The position numbers were made by a program, and so were the translations under genes. DNA of 64,000 nt, from NCBI GenBank assembly GCA_963969395.1, contig OZ017803.1:868001-932000 (forward strand). The letters are read 5' to 3'. Positions 33,830 to 46,802 of this stretch are shown one piece after another. Source of the DNA: Pseudoscleropodium purum (lineage: Eukaryota > Streptophyta > Bryopsida > Hypnales > Brachytheciaceae). Numbering within the stretch: the stretch's first letter is position 1; the number at the start of each line of letters is the position of its first letter. The notes below the pieces were generated by a model. It searched no databases. It saw only the letters and a list, made by a program, of their open reading frames with translations, and was not told the origin of the DNA.

Positions 33830-36450
33830 CTCTGCGCACAATCAGAAATGCTCGCTTCGCTCCACTCGCCAACGTCGTGACAACATAACTACCGTTGCGC
33901 ACCGTCACTCACCAACTCACAGGCATGCCCACATTGGCAATCACCGAGAAATTCCAAACCTACGATAGGGTGAACGCGATTCCTCCTCGCTCCTGCTTCC
34001 CAACATGCTTTCCGACGTGTATGTTCTAGACTGCTACAGCGATTTCCACCGAACCTACGACAAAGCGACATGTGAAGTTACCAAAGCTTCAATCTGTTTG
34101 AAGCGTACACCCGAGCTGTTGCTAATTCCATCAACGTCAACGTAGGCAAACCAGAGGCTCCGGCCACGTCGGGCGTTTCACACCATCAAAGGCTTGAAAG
34201 CTGTGTTAGGTTGCGGTTCTGCAGACGAGCACACACTCATCAGACATGGCCATTCACTCTCTCACCCAATTCGCGTCTGTACAACAATCAGGGTAACAGA
34301 AAAAAAGAGCAGTACTAAGCGACCCAGCGACCGTTTCTGAGTGGATAACTCCAGCTCCCCGAGGCAGCAAAAGGGGGATCGGTTGTATTGCTTGTGCACA
34401 AGACGCGGACACAACCTCCTGCACTAATGCCGATATGGAATGTATGACAGGCTCACGACAGCCATGGTCGTACAAGGGATGCCCAACAGGCCAACGCTGT
34501 CGTTGGGAGTTGGGACTTGGGAGGCGTGCTTGGACGCCCTAGCTACCTGGCAAAGAAAAACAAGGAATTATACTAAGTTAACCTAAACTGACACAGCTAG
34601 AAAACAAGCGTCATTACCCCAGGCAGCTAGCAGCACCTGCATGACCTGACACCGCTAGTGACTCTCACGTCGCAACGATGACGAGGAGCGCCCGCCTGAC
34701 ATCGCCATATTCATCACAACGTGCAAGTGGACCTCCTAAACAACCGACATGGGAAGTTAAGGGCTGAGCCTACAGCAGCTGAATTCCAGCTCAATGACAT
34801 CCCCTGCTGCGGGAGGCAGTTCGCCTTCCAGCTAAAGGAGAGAGGGTCGCAACGACAGGCTCACAAGTCAAAGTGAAGGTGTACTTCTTGTTCACGGTGT
34901 CCGTTGAGGCTGATGAGCTTGCGTCGCGTGACTTAAGTGATTGATGCCATCAAGCGTGCCGAGGCAACAGCAGGCTCCGCACAGTCACCAGTGGAGTCAA
35001 AGGTGGCCGTTGCTTTCGCCCCCTCCAATGTGAAAAATCCTCACGGCGTGATTGACATCTCCTCCAAAAAATTTACTGCAGAAGCTATCATACCTGTGAT
35101 CTCGCGAGAACGAGAAACATCCGCGTTTCGGCGACGGAATCCACACGAGGAATGTCAAATCAGAGCTCTTACTGCAGAAGAAGGCGATTCTCGTTTTCCA
35201 AAACTCTACTAGAAGCAACTCCTTTCGCGATAGATGAATCATATCATGCCAAGTCCAATTTGGTGGCCATCTCGTGAGCATTGATCGATACCCCTGCTCC
35301 TACTCCAAAGCACTAGCTAGCTCTTGTACCAGGAATTACGAGCCCTAATCAATTGCAAAATGGACAGTAGAGATCTCAAATTGAGCTCTGCCAGACTTTC
35401 TCTTCCTTTACACCTTGCGCAAATTAATCTAAGCCCCAAATTCTTTCGAGATGTGAAGCCTCGATCGTTTGATCGAGAATAGCCACGCGCACCTCCTATT
35501 GCAAAAATGCAACTCTCGCGATCGAGGATTCTTGTGCGGCGCTTAATTTAACTTTCAACCAATCTTCTGCAAACCAAGCTCGATCTTAATTCCAGCAAAT
35601 GAATATTAATTAACACAACTGGTGACGATTGTTACGTGCGCAATCCAAATGAACGAAACCCTCCCTCCCGACGACGACGACAGCGAAAATAAAATTCTCG
35701 ACGCTAGCTAGCTCGATCAGGCGCATTCACTGCGCCAAGATCGATCGAGTGAAAATGCTTCGGCTTGGCCCAAAATTGAGGGGCAACCATCAAATTAAAT
35801 TCCGCGTTCTGTTGCAGTGATTACCAGCTTACAGATTGTCGTACGTACTGAAGTTCAATTCGATCGAGTGAATGCGGGGATGAATGCGAAGACTGTGCGT
35901 CATGTTGTCGTATTTACTTCAGGAACGACTGTGATTAGTACTGTTGATGTGAACCTCTTTGACTCCAGGTAAGCTTAGTAGTAGCAAGCTGGCTATGGCT
36001 ACTGGAAAAACCTTGCAAAGTGTGACGACTGACGAGAGATGGCGCCCCCGCGCGCGAAGCCGCGACACTAGCCTGCAACACATTTCTGACACCAAGTGTT
36101 GAACTTTTGCTGGTGCCAGTACTTACTGCTGCGAGTGCCGCGGGAGCTCCTGCATGGCGACTGCCCGAAAAGGAAAATTTGGGTTCCGGGCAGGAGGGGT
36201 CAGTATCTGAATCATGGATGTCAGAATTATTTTACGTCAATTATAACACAGTCTGGGTGAGTGTTTTTGTTGGTTTCTGTTTGTTGGTTTGTTTGTATGT
36301 TTTTGTTTGTTTGTACTTTTGTGATGGCAAGGGAAATTTCATGCAGATTTGTGGCAAGGCTCTTTTGGCAATAAATTAACCGTAGTACTAACACCAAAAT
36401 GGTTATTTAGTATGGATGAATAATTGGTCGTTGAGTAAATTGGTATGGTC
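33830..36450. other. GC-richer intergenic region, no gene called
   Basis: This region, upstream of the 33.8-kb gene, is less AT-rich than most of the window. It holds short frames (for example 34937-35212 plus and 36107-36379 plus) without recognised domains. Between about 35460 and 35880 the motif GATCGA or CGATCGAG recurs many times. A donor-like CCAG/GTAAGCTT lies near 35969. It may contain the promoter of the minus-strand gene and a non-coding transcript. Confidence 0.3.
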
Positions 36451-36453
36451 CAT

Positions 36454-36604
36454 ATTAACCCTACAAAGATGGCTATAGACCCACAATAATAGAGAATTTC
36501 ACTATTAACTATTAAAAAAATGAGAATGCACCCATTGGTCCAGCAATCGGAGAACCTTGGAGATTACCTAGGGTCATAGGGGTCCGCGTTCCTTGTAAGG
36601 TTAA
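36454..36604 (+). mobile_element. short TTAA/CCCT MITE, intact copy
   Basis: This 151-bp element is bounded by TTAA at both ends: TTAACCCTACAAAGATGG at the left, CGTTCCTTGTAAGGTTAA at the right. The core has GAGAATGCACCCATTGGTCC. It is the cleanest copy of the family also seen at 18726, 29922 and 44190. Confidence 0.75.
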
Positions 36605-37138
36605 AATTCAAGTAGTAGACAATTAGGGTGTGTCACTTTGTATAATATATAATAATAATATATTCTTTATTTTAATATTATATATAATTTAACAAGAATA
36701 TTCTTAAATATTTGCACGATAATGTTAAATAATATTCTCCACAACAACTAACATCAATTGAATGTCAAATAAGCTCAATAAATAATTAGTTAGAATGTTC
36801 AATTTTTTTCATCGTGGTGTATAATAGTATATGCATGTAAGAAATAAAATGAACCATACCAATTTAGCCATTTCAATGATCACGAAAGGTTATTCCACAA
36901 TAATTTTGCCAAATTCCACTTGCATATATGGTTTTGTATGGTTTCTCAAATAATTAATGACCTTCCACTACTTATGAGTTTGTTTGGAAGTAGATTGAGC
37001 TAAATTGATATTATATGCTATCATCAGTGAAGGGATTGTTAGTAGTGTTGTTGGAAAAATAGTTTCATGATCATAAGAATTTATTAAAAAAAAATATTGC
37101 TACAATATACCAATATTTTGGATCCTTTGTTACTACCT

Positions 37139-38079
37139 TTAACCCCTAAAGGACCATTGTCCCTTCAAGGGACAAATGGGATTTGGGGCAAGTACCTATG
37201 GGTTGAATTTTTGTCACAATTTTTTTATACTTTTTTAGAAGATAGAAAAACTAATAAGCTTTATGAGAGTATAATTTTTTTCACAATCGGTACCTGGAAA
37301 TACTAGTTATGACCAAATAAGCTTAAACAAGGGAACTAGGGGCAATCCATATAGCAAAAAGAATTTGCAAAAATTTGAATTTTTTTTAATATTTTTTTTG
37401 ACTCATAGATTATATTTTTGTCTATCCGAAAAGCTTTGATTCGTTTCATTTGGATTTTGTTATGAGAAAGTTATGGACATTCTTGTTTTGGGGGGTAGTT
37501 AGAGCATCTCTTGAAAAAATAACTTGTAGGATTCATTTCTAAATGAAAATTTTCAAATTTTTCAAATTTTTTTATTTTTCATGGTTTAGTTTACTTGCTA
37601 AAACAATCTCACCATTGGAATTAGTACATTTTAATTCCATCTAAAATATATGAATATTTTAGATTTTCCTTCTATCTTGTACCTACTTCTATTTAACAAT
37701 TTTTTTAAAAATGAAAATTAAGTTTTTTTGAATTTCTTTTTTTTCCCCAAACTCTCAATTCAATTCTCCACCATAAAGATTTAAAGCTCAAAACTTTGTA
37801 GTGCAAAAATTTTCAGTTTAAAATGCTCAAAGTCAAAAAAATCCAATCCTCCAATGTGCTGAAAAACTTGTTTTTTCCACTTTAAACGCAAATATCTTGC
37901 AATTTGTGCAGTGAAAAATTCTGAAACTTTTTCCACACCTTTTTATACTAGTGAGGTGTAAGACCCTATAGTTAGATGTGGAAAAAAAAATTTAATTTTT
38001 TTTTTACTCTTTGCTATAGAAATGACAAATTTCAGTGTTTTGGGGCAAAAAAAAAAGGCCTCGGTCCTTTACGAGTTAA
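37139..38079 (+). mobile_element. TTAA-bounded 0.9-kb element, copy 1
   Basis: This 941-bp element starts TTAACCCCTAAAGGACCATT and ends TCGGTCCTTTACGAGTTAA, an inverted terminus with TTAA at each edge. The interior is AT-rich and non-coding. Related sequence lies at about 50520-51400 (plus), 52056-52968 (minus) and about 61600-62095 (plus, partial), sharing phrases such as CATGGTTTAGTTT, TGCTAAAACAATCTCACCAT and GTACCTACTTCTATTTAACA. Confidence 0.75.
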
Positions 38080-39079
38080 TATATTGCAAATAGTGTGACC
38101 TTTGGTAAAATAGTGTTGTGTGTAGTTACTAATAACATAAATCATTCTAGGAAAAACTAGCCTACCTATCGTACACGTAGGTCAATTTCAACACCTTGCT
38201 ACTAAAATAGTTTAGATTTTGGAGTTGGACAATTGAAGAGCTTGATTTGAAGTTCTTGGCTTTCAATACTTTGCTTTTTCTAAAATTGTGACATTTCTAA
38301 TTTTGGATTGATTTTTTGGCTATTCATGTGTGAAATGTGTTCCTTTTTCTAAAAAAATCAAGAATAATTTTTTGATACTTAGAATTAGCAACAATGAGAT
38401 TTTTTCAGATTTTCAAAAATAAATGTACAATTTCTAAAATTTTAGACACAATCCAAAATTTCCCTAATTATTTCCGAAACTGACCTACACATACAATAGT
38501 GGTTAATATATATGTCTACTTGCGTTTGCTCTTCCAAAAAAAATAAAAATAAAAAATAAAAAAAAGTGAAAAACATTCATGAAGGTCAATATCAGAAATT
38601 ATTCATATGTTTCAAAATAATTATTTGGCCTGGGAATATGCGGAGGAGTGATGGCACTATTTTATTACAGTTGGCATCAAACACCCAGTCACGGGACAAA
38701 AATAATTGAAAATAATAATTGAAAAAAAAAAAAAATTCAAAGTGAGTTTCATTGCCCCAAATAAGACTCAATTTGCATTTTCCACTACTAACCATAGTAG
38801 TTTTAGGACCGACAGGGTCAGTGGAAAATAATTTTAAAAATAGATGCCAAAGTTTTGGGGAAATTCTTTTTTTCAAAAAACAAAAATAATGTATGCTGAA
38901 AAAAAGAATATTGGTAAATAATAATCTATTTTTAGCATCTGCCATCTTTGTTTTGGGGGAGAAAAAAAAATATTTGATAGAGAGGTGCTGACCCTCTCTT
39001 ACACTTACAATATTAGCAACATTGGGATCAACAATTATTAGACCATTAAATTAATCATGTGTAACACCAAATGAATGGT

Positions 39080-39500
39080 AACATTCGCATACAAGAGTTT
39101 AAGGTAGCGGAGGCAATCCATTCTTAACCAACATCCCATTTTGGCAATGTAAATTGTTTTCTTTCCATGTAGAAGAGATGAGCAATGATTAATTATGGTG
39201 CAATTCTTGGCGCAATTGTGGTACATTATGAGTGGCTAACAAGACTCTAAATATTGCAACCATCCTTTGGTGGATTTTGCAATGAGTCCTTGGTCTGAAA
39301 GAGGAAGGTTTGTATTACCAAAATGAGTGAAAATTCATCCTCCACGTAAAAAATCATGGTAACTCTATTATGTAAAGAAAAAAAATCAGGAAAATTATGG
39401 AAACTTTAGGCTGTCTATTTTCTACACATGTGAGAATTTCTCCATCGAAGGAATTTGCCTTCTAGATACATGAAACTGCTTAAGTGATCAAAAATGGATT
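39080..39500 (+). repeat. dispersed repeat, member of a diverged pair
   Basis: This segment is similar over about 400 bp to 49285-49660. Shared phrases include GATGAGCAATGATTAATTAT against GATGAGTAATAATTAATTAT, ATATTGCAACCAATCCTT-like text, and TCATGGTAA. It is non-coding and of unknown class. Confidence 0.55.
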
Positions 39501-40408
39501 GCCTCCCTTAAGGTAGGAGTACCCATAACCGTTAGTATACCCATAGTTTGATAGTAGAGTTCCCTTAAAGTGTCTCCAAATGTACCTTGAAATCATGTCC
39601 ATACTTAATTGTTATTGGTAGAGTTTGATTTTTTAACAATTTTGTACTAAAATTAAGTTAGATTTTGTAGAGTGTGGTTTAGTGTGCCCTAAGAAGTTAT
39701 ACTTTGAAAATTCATAGAAATTAGATGCCTTATCCAAAAAATAATTAATTAATTATTATTGTTTTATTATTTTATTCGTGATTTTCAATTGCTAATATTA
39801 AAAAATATTTTTTCTAGAAAAAGTTGTCTTTAACTATTGCTGAAATTGATGGTCATGGTTGTTCCTTATATCAATGAATGTTGCCCCCAGCTGGCCTTGT
39901 TCCATTTCAAGTATATTAATCGAAGTAAAGCAAGTAATTTTCTGTCTCATGCCCGGAGGTGTCCCTCCCGGAAATTGTGCCATTCCGAGAGGTACCCGAA
40001 TTCCATACCCCCAGGAGTCTCACCTCATGAATGTCAGAATTAGACATGTTGGGCGGACGGCATGGCCGCGGAACTCAAGTGAATTGTCACCTTTTTTCAA
40101 AGCAAGTCCAAATAAAGCCAGTTTCAAGTGTTGAACTTTTGCTATTGCCCATATTATTGCTGCAGCAGCTGCCCCTCGCTGAGCACTCTGCCAACTTGAA
40201 TTATTATGAGTTTGGGGAGGAGCATCTATGGTAGAATCATCCATAGTCGACCACTTTAGAGATTCCATATATGTGTTCTGGAGCATTATAAAGGCAGTGT
40301 AAATTTCCATGACTTGATTAGTCCCAACTTTGAAAAGAAGGAAAAACACATCCTACATTTTGGTTGGAAATTTGTTCCACCTTTGGTTATAATTAGGGAT
40401 TTTTTTTT

Positions 40409-41593
40409 CATTTTTTATGAAGTGCCAAGGTGGCGATATAAAATGTGATAGTGAATCTCCAAATTTCAACGTTCATCCACATATTGGATAGAAAATATCA
40501 CATTAGTATATATCATGTATTTAAAATTTTGTTTTCATTTACAATCTAGTGATTTCATCCGAGGTCTTTTTCTTAATTTGAAGTTTTTTGGTGAAAAATT
40601 TCATAAATTGTCATCAATTTTTAGCCAAAATAATTTTTTTAGTGCAATTTGGCACTAGAAAGCAAAAGAAAAAGCCCAAGTTGCAACTACTTACAGCCAT
40701 GCATGTTGGATATAGGTCCATAATTGATAATGGGTGGTTCTACCATAAAAATAGGAGTTTGGGTATTTTTTTGAATTTTACCAGCTATTTTCTTTTATTC
40801 CTCATTATTGAACCAATTTTTCAAGTATAGAGTCTAGGTTTTTTTTCTCTATTTTTGAACACAAAGTAGAAATTTTAAAGGATTTTTGCAATGGAGGGTA
40901 TTGTTTTTGAGTTGCAACCAATGGGGTTCCTAATTCCACCAACTAACAAATGCCCCCAATAGTGGACAATTAAGGAATGATCCTATTATGATTTTTCCAA
41001 TATGTAATTTGGGCCACAATTAATGCCTTTCACAATAGTCATGGGAGTGATTGGTGACCTCATTAAATACTATCAAATTTTCAATGTTAATTCATTGTAA
41101 GAATTGACTTTGGGAGGGCCTTCCTTATTAGAAAATACGGTGACTACTTTACATGAGCAAGAGGAACATTATGAATTTAGATTTTATTGGTTCTAAAGTA
41201 GTCTAATGCCTCTTTAAGGCCATGATGCATTGAACACTTCAATAAAAAATTCATAGGAAATTCATGCTTTGCCAAAAAAATATAATTTCAATAGTTCTCA
41301 TTGTTTCTCACACTTGCCTTTAACATAGCTTTTGAGGGGCTTTTCGGTACCAAATTGCACCAAAAAAAGATAATTTGGCTAAACAACAACAACAAAATGT
41401 GAAGTTTTTTGCTAGAAAACTTTGAATTACAAAAAAAGGTTGGATGGAATAGCCAACTTGTGGATGAAAATTTAATTATGGACATATGATATGTACTAAT
41501 GTGAAATTTTCTATTTGATATGTGGATGAATGATGAAATTTAGAGCACTACTATAAAATTTTATATTGTCACTTTGGCACCCCATAAAAAATG
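40409..41593. mobile_element. 1.2-kb foldback element with long imperfect inverted ends
   Basis: The left end reads CATTTTTTATGAAGTGCCAA and the right end, on the other strand, CATTTTTTATGGGGTGCCAA. Both continue inward with GTGxCxATATAAAAT. Further inverted matches follow, such as AGCCAAAATAATTTTTTTAG near 40622 against its complement near 41365. There is no coding capacity beyond short AT-rich frames. The class is unknown. Confidence 0.7.
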
Positions 41594-41759
41594 AAAAATG
41601 TGGTCAAAATTAGGAGTTTTATGGGTTGTTTTACCTTAACTAGCAATTGATTCTCCTTGAACATTGGGAGGGGTAGCCAATTGGAAGCACTTATGAAATC
41701 AAAATTGAATGGTGGAATATTCATGTGGGGATGGTTAGTATTATTGCACCATTTGTTCA

Positions 41760-42640
41760 AGTACGAAGTCCGTTTTTTTCTTTCTTGTCATTTTTACTCC
41801 AAATAGAAATTTTACAGATTTTTTCACTCATGACTTTCCAACATTTTCAAATTGCAATCAGTTTTTGTTTCACTTTTCAAACAATGCACAAATAACTCAA
41901 CCGGTGATTCTCCCCTAACATTGGGAGAGCCAACATCAAAATTGAAGCCAACTCATGAAATCAATTGAATGCCCTCAAAATTATTTCATTATTTCATGGG
42001 TATATTCATGTGGAGGATGGATGGGGGGTGAGTTTTGGATAAAGGAATTGCCCACCACCTTCTTCTTCTTTTTTTTCACAAAAGCAAAATCCATTCATTT
42101 GTATAAAAAAAATAAAAATAAAAGGAAAATCCAAGCCCCGCATTTTCTTTCAATTCCCATTATTGAACCAGTTTCTCAAGTCCCATACATGAAGGTCCAA
42201 TTTAGCACCTGAGTGCCAAAATTGAATTTCCATGTCATATTCTTGGCGGTCCACATCACCTCAAACCATTCACAAGATGACATGTGGCACTTTTTTTTCT
42301 TCCAAAAATGGCTTAATTTCTACCAAATCTGACCTTCACATAGGGTACCCCATCTGATTTTTCCACTTTTTGTTTTGCTCTAAATAGAAAAACTTATAGA
42401 TTTTTTCACCGTTTTTTTCCCAATGTTTTTTAAATTGCAACTGGGGGTGCTTTTTTCCCAATTCCACCAGCCATTCTCCCCAAACATTGGGAGGGTCAGC
42501 ATCATCAGAATTGAAGCCCACTCATGAAATCCAATTGAATGCCCTTGGAATTATTTCATGGGAATATTCATGTGGAAGATGGGTAGTCAGTATCTGCGGA
42601 CAATTCCCCTTGTCTGTCATCTGCCCTTTTTTCTTTTTTC
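41760..42640. repeat. locally duplicated segment split by a MITE
   Basis: A segment at about 41780-42040 is repeated at about 42360-42620 in the same orientation. Both contain CTCTAAATAGAAA-like text, GATTTTTTCACxxxTTT, CATTGGGAG(A/G)G, ACTCATGAAATC and ATTATTTCATGGG followed by ATATTCATGTGG. A third, weaker match lies near 41640-41740. The MITE at 42189-42343 sits between the two copies. Confidence 0.65.
42189..42343 (-). mobile_element. short MITE, AAGGTC..GACCTT family, copy 3
   Basis: This is a reverse-orientation relative of 3601-3750. It starts TGAAGGTCCAATTTAGCACC and ends ACCAAATCTGACCTTCACAT, with the core ATTCACAAGATGACATGTGGC. It is non-coding. Confidence 0.7.
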
Positions 42641-44189
42641 TTTTTTCTCAAAAGTGAAATCTTAGTCAAACTGGTTTCCATTTGTTATAAAATAAGAATA
42701 AGAATAAGAAATATTAATATTAATATTTAAATATTTAAAAAAATTCTAAGGTGAGCATTATCGGTGGATTGATTGAAGGAGATGTTGCCCAATTCAATTC
42801 TTTGCCATTAGGACCCAAAAATTGTTGTAATTATAAAAATTCTGGTGTTGCGTCACTTCCTTCAGTTATTTTTTAAAACAAATGACTCATTCAATTTTTC
42901 GGTTTTAATGAGGTTGGTCATGCGCACACTATTGTCCACATGCCACATGTGGACCAGACATACGTACTTGACAGAAGGGCAGACACTCTCACTAATTTAT
43001 ATGCACACTATTACTGTTACCCTGACCAACTTGACTATTGCAATTGATACTAACTATTGACATTAACTATTACACCGTAACTACACCTAATTTGGATCGC
43101 TTCCGTCTTGAAACTGACCACTCTAGATTCTTGCCTGAAATGTACTCTTACTATTCATGAGTCTGTAGCTGGTTTTAGTAAAAAAAAACTATTTTCAGCA
43201 TTTTAAAAATTTGAAGTTTATTCATGTAGGGTTCCCAAAAAATGCATTTCAAGAGAATCTGGAATCTCCTTTTGACCACCAACAAGATCCTACAAAAAGA
43301 ATTTCAATATGATAATGGAAACTACGTTGAATTGCTTATTTGCGTAATTTTAGGAATAGTTATCAAACTCATTGAAGGAGGATAATTTGGTGGCAATAAT
43401 ACGAAAACATGCACCTCATTTATTTCCGAAAGAACAAACAATTTGATTTCAAGTCGAAACCATATCTAGCACGACTTATAGTTTTAGTGTACTCATGATT
43501 AGGTTTTACGTTATTTAGTAGAAAGGTTGGTCTTTGGGCACCAAGGAATAGTGCCAAAGCATGGTGACCAATGGGCCTATATTGGCACTAGTTTGACACC
43601 AACACATGTCTTAAACACCACCCATTGACACTGTATTTTTTTTAGTGACCAAAGCTTGCACGTCTACTAGTACTACAAATGATTCAAAGGAGTTCATTTT
43701 GTGTTGTATTGCAATTGATTTTCTTTCATTTGTATAGATGAATAATTGAATCTAATCATAGTGTGTTAGGATTCAATTAGTTTAGATGAATAGTGATGCA
43801 TTTCAATTAGATTACCATTAAACTTTATGGGCAATAATTTACTCAAATTAAAGCAATTCAAAATGATTTGATCTGGGTGGAATATTTGGAAAAATATTCT
43901 TTATGTTTCTTGTTAAAGAATGAAATCATTGAATTGCTACAAACTCTTGGAATGATATCACACTTTTGGAACAAATTTATATATTTTTGGATGGATAAAT
44001 AATTTTTTTTAATAGTTTTCTATGTTTTTGTACTTCATCCATTAAGATCATGGATGTAAATGAATTCATCACTGTATTGAAGATCACTTGCTTCATACTC
44101 TATACAAATGAAAGTCTTCACATAAAATCCATTGGAACCTAAGAATAATTGAGGGCCTCATATTATTTTGAGTATTATCTACAAGAAAG

Positions 44190-44343
44190 TCTAGTGTCCT
44201 TCTAATCTTGTAAGGGTGATGTGAAGCTAAAAGGTTCAATGGATGAATTCGTTGTAGAAATATAGAATGCACCTATTGGTTCAATAATTAAAGTAATTTG
44301 GTGACTACCTTAGTCAAAGGGGTCCGTATCCTTCTAGTGTTAA
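44190..44343 (-). mobile_element. short TTAA/CCCT MITE, diverged copy
   Basis: It contains the family core TAGAATGCACCTATTGGTTC and ends GGGGTCCGTATCCTTCTAGTG next to a TTAA at 44340-44343. The left end (TTGTAAGGGTGATG) has lost its TTAA. The strand is arbitrary because the ends are inverted repeats. Confidence 0.55.
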
Positions 44344-45769
44344 CCTTGCCAACAAAAATAAAAACCATCCTTTTGATGAATGAAAAGCTTTGCAAAGGAC
44401 AAAGAACAACAATTTTTCATCCAATTTTTTTGGAATTCATTGGGAGGAGTAGAATACAAGTGTAGACATTCCAAACCGAGTGAATGATGACAACAATATT
44501 TTTAGAGAAATGTTGATTCCCAAATATGAATCACTATGTAGTATATTTTGGCAATTTCTACTCTTTTCTTTGAATATGAATTTAAGCCATAAAAATGATT
44601 TCAGAAAATGAGGATCTAATTATTCAAATGAATCTTATCAAGACTAATTCTTAGTTCAATCTCAAATTTAGAAATATTTCTAAAATTTCATATTTTATTG
44701 GAATAAGACTAGAAGGTCCTATAACCATGTGCTAATTTCCTAATTTTTGAATAAATACATTACATTTGATATGAATTTTTTTCACTTTGTATTCAAAAGT
44801 TTATAATAATTTTTAATTTTCACAAAAAAGATCTCGAATTTCTTAATTTGTGTGCAAGACATATGACTTAACATTTGGAAAAAAAAATTCATTAATTTTT
44901 CAATGGCAAAATGAAGCATCCACAGTTATCCATGGAGGACTTTGTTTCAAGGTGAAGGCTTTTGAAATTATTCCAAATGATATTTGGAAATTTTTTGTTT
45001 TTTATTTTTTATTTATTTTTAAACACAATATTTGGAATTTGATTGTTGTAAGTGATGTCATCTTCTAGCATGCAAGTTGGATTTATAAGAATAAAGTAGA
45101 TAAATCTACTACCACCTTGATTAGGAATCTGATATCTTGGGGCTAACTCTAAGAAGGCACATATTTTTTTACAGGTGTGTGTTTGTTTCACAAATCAAAT
45201 TCAAGTGGGATTATAATTTTTCAATTAAAATTGCAATTTCTATAAATTTTTGAAGTGGTTTGCCTTGAAATTACAGAATCACTTATAGGGTGGAGTCATA
45301 AACATCTTGCAAACAATTTATAATCACTATTCCTAATTTCCAATGGTACTTAAGTATTTACCGTTAAAAGATTGACACGTTACCATTGTTGGCATTAATG
45401 CAATGGTTTTGTCAAAAAATGAAAAAAATTGGATGAATTTTGGGGCAAAATTAGGGCCAAAAGTAAAATGATAGAAATAGGGAGTTGGCAAAAATGGGAT
45501 GGCCTACCTTACCATCAGTATTCCATGAAAAGGGACATGTATTGATTGTATCAATTAATTAACCATCTATGTAAATTAAAAATAGATAGATAAATAGATA
45601 GATAAATAAAACAACTAATATTCCACCAACGCTTCAAAACAAGAAGAAAAACTATAATTTAGGTATGATATATGAAATATTGGTGTGTTATAAACTTTGA
45701 AGTAGGTATGACATATGGAAAATTGTTGCGTTATATAAAACACTTAGGTAGAACTACCCATTATCATAC

Positions 45770-45930
45770 AGATTTGCAATCTAGGTACTTTGGAGAAGCT
45801 ATTTATGAACTCTCATATTTTCCAAAGATTGAATTATTTGAGAGAAATCAATTGCAAAAAGAATGAAGACGTTCCAACAAGAATTGAATTTTTTGTGATT
45901 TTTCAAAGTTGAAATGTAAAATTATAAGTA
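45770..45930 (+). repeat. dispersed repeat, paired with 54815-54955
   Basis: It shares GATTTGCAATCTAGGTA, GGAGAAGCTATTTATGAACTC and TTTGTGATTTTTCAAAGTT with 54815-54955 in the same orientation. It is non-coding. Confidence 0.6.
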
Positions 45931-46548
45931 AACCCTTGTTTAAACATGATCATACCATTGTTGAAGCATGGGCTGATGTGTTTGCCTCCCAATGCATTGC
46001 CATCATGATAATGGATTAATAAAATTGTGGTAATAGATGAGCCAGTGACAAAAATGGGAAGAACTTGTAGGTGGCAAAATTGGATAAATGGTGGTATTGG
46101 GTAGTTTCACCCTATATGTATGGTATGGAATATGAGATACATAATATGGTTCATAATCCCATATCAATTGTAATCTAACATGTTTAGAAAAAACATAGTC
46201 GTAGAACTTTAGTCATAGAAACTGCTGCACTTTACACAATGTCAAACAGAAAGGTATTGAACAAAGACCTTGAATAACTTTTGCCTACAATATTGAAATT
46301 TCATTTGTGAACTTTAACTAAATTTAGCACCAATTCATTTGAAAAAACGTTTTTGGAATTTAACTAAATTTAGTGCCAATTTATTTATGTTTAATTAAAA
46401 TATCTCAAATGTTGTTGACTATTAAAAATTGATTTCAAATAAATTTTCCCAATTTTCAGCCATCCTACCTTGAGTTCGTGGTGAAATGCACTATAATTGT
46501 ACAAACTCCTTGTCACTAGAAAATATTTGTTTTCAGACTTACTTGGAC

Positions 46549-46802
46549 TAAGTTAGTGTGCCATGTGCCATTGCCACAATCAAAATAAAAGCAAAAGTGA
46601 TTTTTTATAATTTAAGATCCAAAATAACTCAAAAATTTCATAACTTTCACACCATTGGTCTAAATGCTATGAAACAAAGCCTATACACTTCTTCTTGCAA
46701 AGAGTTTTTCAATAATACCAAGAATGCCACTAGGAGGATACATAGTCCTAGAGATCTCACAAAAACAAACAACAAAACAAATCAAACAAATAACCTAACT
46801 TA
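46549..46802 (-). mobile_element. TAAGTTAG-family MITE, copy with clear ends
   Basis: This 254-bp copy has TAAGTTAGTGTGCC at one end and ACCTAACTTA at the other, giving the short terminal inverted repeat used to name the family here. It shares GAGATCTC and CAAACAAACAAAAC-type tracts with the copies at 390, 10324 and 22426. Confidence 0.65.

Noticed and set aside
39859..40349. GC-richer overlapping frames on both strands as a protein gene
   Set aside because: Frames conflict and are short; the stretch shares phrases with 36.1 kb and looks like a fragment of a dispersed sequence.
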